The translations under genes and the position numbers were made by a program. Of a stretch of DNA of 64,000 bases, positions 60,224 through 64,000 are shown piece by piece. Every line of letters starts with the position of its first letter. The first letter of the stretch is position 1. Source of the stretch: Taiwanofungus camphoratus (lineage: Eukaryota; Basidiomycota; Agaricomycetes; Polyporales; Taiwanofungaceae); assembly GCA_003999685.1 (NCBI GenBank), contig CP021230.1:248001-312000 (forward strand), read 5' to 3'. The notes beneath the pieces were generated by a model. The model saw nothing but the letters and a program-made list of their open reading frames with translations, ran no database searches and had not been told where the DNA came from.

Positions 60224-60478
60224 ATGGTGACCAGGTGGTTCAATGTGCAATGTTACGCTCGGTCAAAGCTGGACGCATTTTGTTATAACGTAGAGTTCGT
60301 TGTTGGTGCTTCGTGCGGAAAATCGTCATGCACACAGTCCCGTGCTACGAGGACTTCTCGTGTGAGATCATCGATTGAAAAGGTTAAATCGTTGAAGACG
60401 GGCCGTTCGGGTCTTCTGTTAGTCAAAGGCACAATTGATCGTATTCTGTCGCACCTGGGCCCGTGGTACATGCAGTAA
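60224..60478 (+). CDS. Hypothetical exon of an unknown gene
   Basis: Not recognised. An open frame of 84 codons from ATG 60224, basic and Ser-rich (SIEKVKSLKTGRSGLLLVKG), ends in GPWYMQ just at a perfect GTAAGT donor (60476). A TTGCAG acceptor follows at about 60536, and another GTAAGTC donor lies at about 60749, so a multi-exon gene is possible. I could not find a phase-consistent continuation longer than a dozen residues. It could equally be chance. Confidence 0.2.
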   Translation: MVTRWFNVQCYARSKLDAFCYNVEFVVGASCGKSSCTQSRATRTSRVRSSIEKVKSLKTGRSGLLLVKGTIDRILSHLGPWYMQ

Positions 60479-61399
60479 GTTCCGGCCGACGCAGTTTCTT
60501 CACATTACGCTCATATGAGAAGATCTTTCCTTGCAGCACTGTCATACAGTTCTACACGAAGGCTACTCCGTGCTAACACAGCGTTTCTTCACAGCGCTAA
60601 CGAAAAAGAAGCGACATGGAAGCACCGTCTTGTCTTATCGCGTAAACCACTTCGTCCAATCTCTCACACCTTCTCTTATCGATGTCTTGTATTCGCAGTT
60701 GAGATTGTTGGTGCAACTGTGTCCTGCCTCCGTTTGGACCTAAGAATGTAAGTCAATTTTCAACAACCCTGTCGGCAGAGCGCGCAATATCCAGGTCCCC
60801 ATTTGTTTCACAAAGACAAATTACGATACAAATAAGTAAATCGATGGTACTCACTAGTCCAAGGCTTGAACTCGTTGGCGGCCCAGAGTGTACTATGCAA
60901 GTACATCCTGATCAGGTATTCCGGGGCGGCTGTTGCTATTGTGATCATCGTCTGACATGTCATCATCCTGCTGTAGAGAATTACAGCCGGATATAAGAGG
61001 CAAATCATGTGGCTGCAAGGCCCAGACATGCCCTATCTATATTGTTTAACTTCATGCTTTGACGAATGATCCGGTATACTTATGCGCGCTGGTGAACGGT
61101 CACATTCCTCATACTAGTTGCCCCTCCTACATGGAACACCGCACATTGTGACGTAGTGCCACATGCACGCAGGATGACTTGATTCGATGATGTATGCCCT
61201 CCTCTTATAGGACGAAGGCATACCTCGGTGGCACGGGACTTATCAGATATGTCAGTTTGGGCCCAGATGACCGGAGGTGTTCGCGGACTCGAGTTTAAAC
61301 GCGGTGGGAGCCGGATTGAATTGTGCGTGCACGCTCCTCGCTATTGGGGACGTCGCGCAGCTAGTGTATGTACATAACTAGGTTGACGTGATGACGGCC

Positions 61400-61942
61400 C
61401 TAACTTCGCTCATATCTGCAGACATCCTTCGGGGTAGTGTGGACACGCGCGCTCTCACACACTAGCCAATCTAGCTGAATCCAGTGAGATGTCGCCATTG
61501 CTTTGTTATCCACGATATTCACACAGGCTACGATGATGTGGCATGTCTGTCCCAGAATTCCGTGGAATGGCCAAGTGACCATCTGTTTCAAGAAGTCGGG
61601 CGCGTTCTCAATGGACGGCTTCACCGTTCCCGCAGGAGTTGAACCGGGTTGACGATAACGATTGGCCCTCGCAGTATGAGTAACAGGGACTTGCTGATTG
61701 ATGTGCTTTATGTTATCAACGAACCTGTTCCCTGAACACGCCTCCAGTTGCAATGGAAGGAAAAATCCTATTGCAGGTGGAGCATATCTTCGCACTTGTC
61801 CCTCTTGAAAATGAAACTTCCTCCTAAGACTCGACTCGCCATACAAATCGGATTTACTAAGGACTGCCTTCGGTGACTCCCTCTCATTGTCGAGATTCAG
61901 ACTTCCGAAATCCCATTCGAATTTGCAAATTTCGCTTATCAT
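61400..61942 (-). CDS. Hypothetical protein, orphan open frame
   Basis: Not recognised. The longest open frame in the last 5 kb, 180 codons from ATG 61942. The composition looks protein-like (mixed, with segments such as FLKQMVTWPFHGILGQTCHI and ATSHWIQLDWLVCESARVH). There is no repeat or low complexity, signal peptide or clear membrane helix. It may be one exon of a larger gene. Neighbours give no clue. Confidence 0.25.
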   Translation of the reverse strand: MISEICKFEWDFGSLNLDNERESPKAVLSKSDLYGESSLRRKFHFQEGQVRRYAPPAIGFFLPLQLEACSGNRFVDNIKHINQQVPVTHTARANRYRQPGSTPAGTVKPSIENAPDFLKQMVTWPFHGILGQTCHIIVACVNIVDNKAMATSHWIQLDWLVCESARVHTTPKDVCRYERS

Positions 61943-61972
61943 TTGGAAATGACGCTTTTTGTAGGAATTCAC

Positions 61973-64000
61973 TAGTCATTCAATACAAGCACTCAAGCTT
62001 TAAGCCTTGTCTGTCAGTGTCGCGAGGCGTCGCGCTAACGCGACCGTCACGTGTAACATATCGTATTTGGGTCGAGGGTAAATTTCCAACACAATATTTC
62101 TCCAAAAGCTTGATTATTCAGTGGAACGATCTTGTCGAAGGTCTATTTTACAGACGATGTATATTGCTCAGATTAATGAGGCGATCCAAGGGTTTGTCTT
62201 CGAAGTTAAAGCTGAGTCCTGGCTTACTGTGATATATCACGCCAAAATTTCGACGAATGTATGGAACGAATAGCGCTATGTCAGTTCAGAAACATCTTGT
62301 TATAGCTTTGATAACCATTGCAGTCTGAGGACGTTACGCGGAGCCTCCCCGCTCGGGAAACGGAACGTCCATAAAGTTTCTGTTCGTATTGTGAGCATCC
62401 TGACAATCAAGTACTTCATATGATGGAGAATTGACAAGACTTTCGATTTGGGGATTAATTACTTGCCAGTGGATATATGACGTTCTTGGTCAAGTATATA
62501 TGCCTTTCCGATCGAAGTAATTGTGCGGTTCTATCCAGGGTTGAGACGTCGACTATTGGGGTAACGGTTCGTTGATGGCAGTATACAGTATAGACCGTAT
62601 TGATGACTATTCTTGATACGCCAGAATGCCTGCCACAAAATTTATGGACGGAATATGGACGGAAGTTGAAACACCTTGTGTACCATTATACCAGGCGCTA
62701 TAATGAGAGTCCTTATATTTGCGTGATGGCATATGTCACTGAGGTATGTGTCTTTCAGGATTAATTGAGAGACGTTGATGTTTTGCAGGAATAATATAAC
62801 ACAGTGGTAGCTCCTATTATATCTATCCCGGAATCGATGCTGGCTGTACCCTTACTTAGGTTAGTGCGACTCTTGATGATAATGGGGTGGGTGAATTTGA
62901 ACTCTGCAGGTGCATCTCGTGGCCCCAGTCTCATTGGCGTATGCCGTATCGTCATGCGATCCTTCTCGACCCCAGGGCAGCTGTCAAAGTATGTGGGTTT
63001 ACGGTTTGAATGTTCGATTCAAGGGGATTACCGGAATTTGGCCTGTGTCACCTTCATAATCTTCGAGAATAACCCCCCAAAGATGAGATCTTTTGTCTTC
63101 CATTACATGTAGGGTCTTCGCAGCCTGTAGGCGTCAAGCGAAGAGCGCCTCTCGGACCAAGGTAACTTATCAGAAGCAAGTGGAAACATTTCACTGGACT
63201 TTCACGGTCGTGCTGATCGGGGGAGTTTGGCATTATCAAGGACAGCAACATCTAAATTTGAGAGGCTTTACCAAGAATATCCAAAGTTTACCTGGCTCTT
63301 CTATCGATGATTTTCTACGCCGTAAACGCAGGGATATTTTACTCGACGTTTAGTAATCTCATCAAGACCGGAAAGCTCATGTGCGGGGTTAATTGGAAAT
63401 CCACTGGCAAAACATTGTTCAAGAAGACTTTCGGAAATGTCAACTGGTCTCAAATCATCTCGTAAGTGTGAAAATTAGTACTTGGGTACCTTTGCGTGCG
63501 TTTCTTAACCACAATTTCAATAGCTATCAATCAAGTGAATCCACTCATCAAAGCCATATTTACCCCAGTCCCCCTTCAAGTTGGAAAAAGTCCGTATTAA
63601 TCCTCCTGCTCAATTTCGTCATCACGCCCATGCCTCCGTGATTACTGTAGTCTACATAGGGCAAGGCCCTCGCGGACAATAAATGGGATAGAAAAAAATC
63701 TGTAATCTTATTATACATATGTGCTTGATTTATAATATTGCGTGCTTGTAAAAGGCACTGATGCCTAATGAGAGCTGATTGATTTATTGCTTTCATGGGA
63801 CTGAGAGTAAATATTCTCTGGTCATCCGGTGGGCCAAGTGGCCCTCAGAAACTCCAGCAGCCATATTACAAATACATCAAAACAATGGGATCGTGAGATC
63901 TAGATGCCACTGGCCTACGAAGTCAGCGCGCATTTACCATCTCTATTGCTGTTGCTGGCAAGCAGATCTAATTAGCCGTCCCGTTACATCTGGACTACAA
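61973..64000. other. Gene-less right end of window
   Basis: AT-richer DNA with only short open frames on both strands. No domain, repeat or RNA gene was recognised. Confidence 0.45.

Noticed and set aside
1-64000. CRISPR arrays, bacterial operons, rRNA genes
   Set aside because: None seen. Spliceosomal introns and gene families show that this is a fungal nuclear sequence.

Overview
The window is genomic DNA of a filamentous basidiomycete, most likely an Agaricomycete. Protein-coding genes are split by many short introns (about 45-75 bp, GT...AG with some GC...AG). The gene content fits this: a microsomal cytochrome P450, a TRI5-like sesquiterpene synthase, phenylalanine ammonia-lyase, a GT49 LARGE-like glycosyltransferase, allantoate-permease-type MFS transporters and a fungal Nab2/ZC3H14 protein. 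The species is not identified. All reading frames given here were followed by eye across splice sites, so exon edges are inferences.

Layout. 1-3260 is a GC-rich, gene-less island dominated by a diverged large inverted duplication. 3905-5206 is an N-acetylglucosamine kinase (minus). 6762-7816 holds remnants of a fungal membrane protein, followed by a complete P450 (8262-10701, minus). 11.6-20.3 kb carries a lineage-specific family of four-helix membrane proteins in three copies (one apparently degenerate, two with clean exon structure), interleaved with a GT49 glycosyltransferase (13019-15046) and a small cysteine-rich micro-exon gene (16364-16998). 20.5-23.5 kb has a dead and a live copy of a D-2-hydroxyacid dehydrogenase; a second live copy lies at 41596-42868 on the other strand. 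24.2-33.8 kb is a duplicated pair of MFS transporters with matching exon structure, separated by a gene-less block of about 4 kb whose + strand is strongly pyrimidine-rich and contains internal repeats.

The right half is mostly housekeeping and metabolism. It has a microbial-type poly(ADP-ribose) glycohydrolase without introns (36002-37366), a DUG1-type Cys-Gly dipeptidase (39012-41025), a TRI5-like terpene synthase (45205-46380), and a NAB2-like poly(A) RNA-binding protein (47257-49505) head-to-head with the mitochondrial arginine-specific carbamoyl-phosphate synthase large chain (49873-53962). A fructosyl-amino-acid-oxidase-like flavoenzyme (54102-55748) and phenylalanine ammonia-lyase (56317-58950) follow. 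The last 5 kb has no recognisable gene. Repeats include a TA-flanked Fot1/pogo-type MITE (43099-43277) sitting inside another inverted-repeat pair, and a family of diverged copies at 37.5-38.8 kb.

No single pathway ties the window together: the P450, terpene synthase and PAL are far apart and separated by unrelated genes. The least explained pieces are the four-helix membrane family, the cysteine-rich micro-exon gene, the large inverted duplication and the pyrimidine-rich repeat block.
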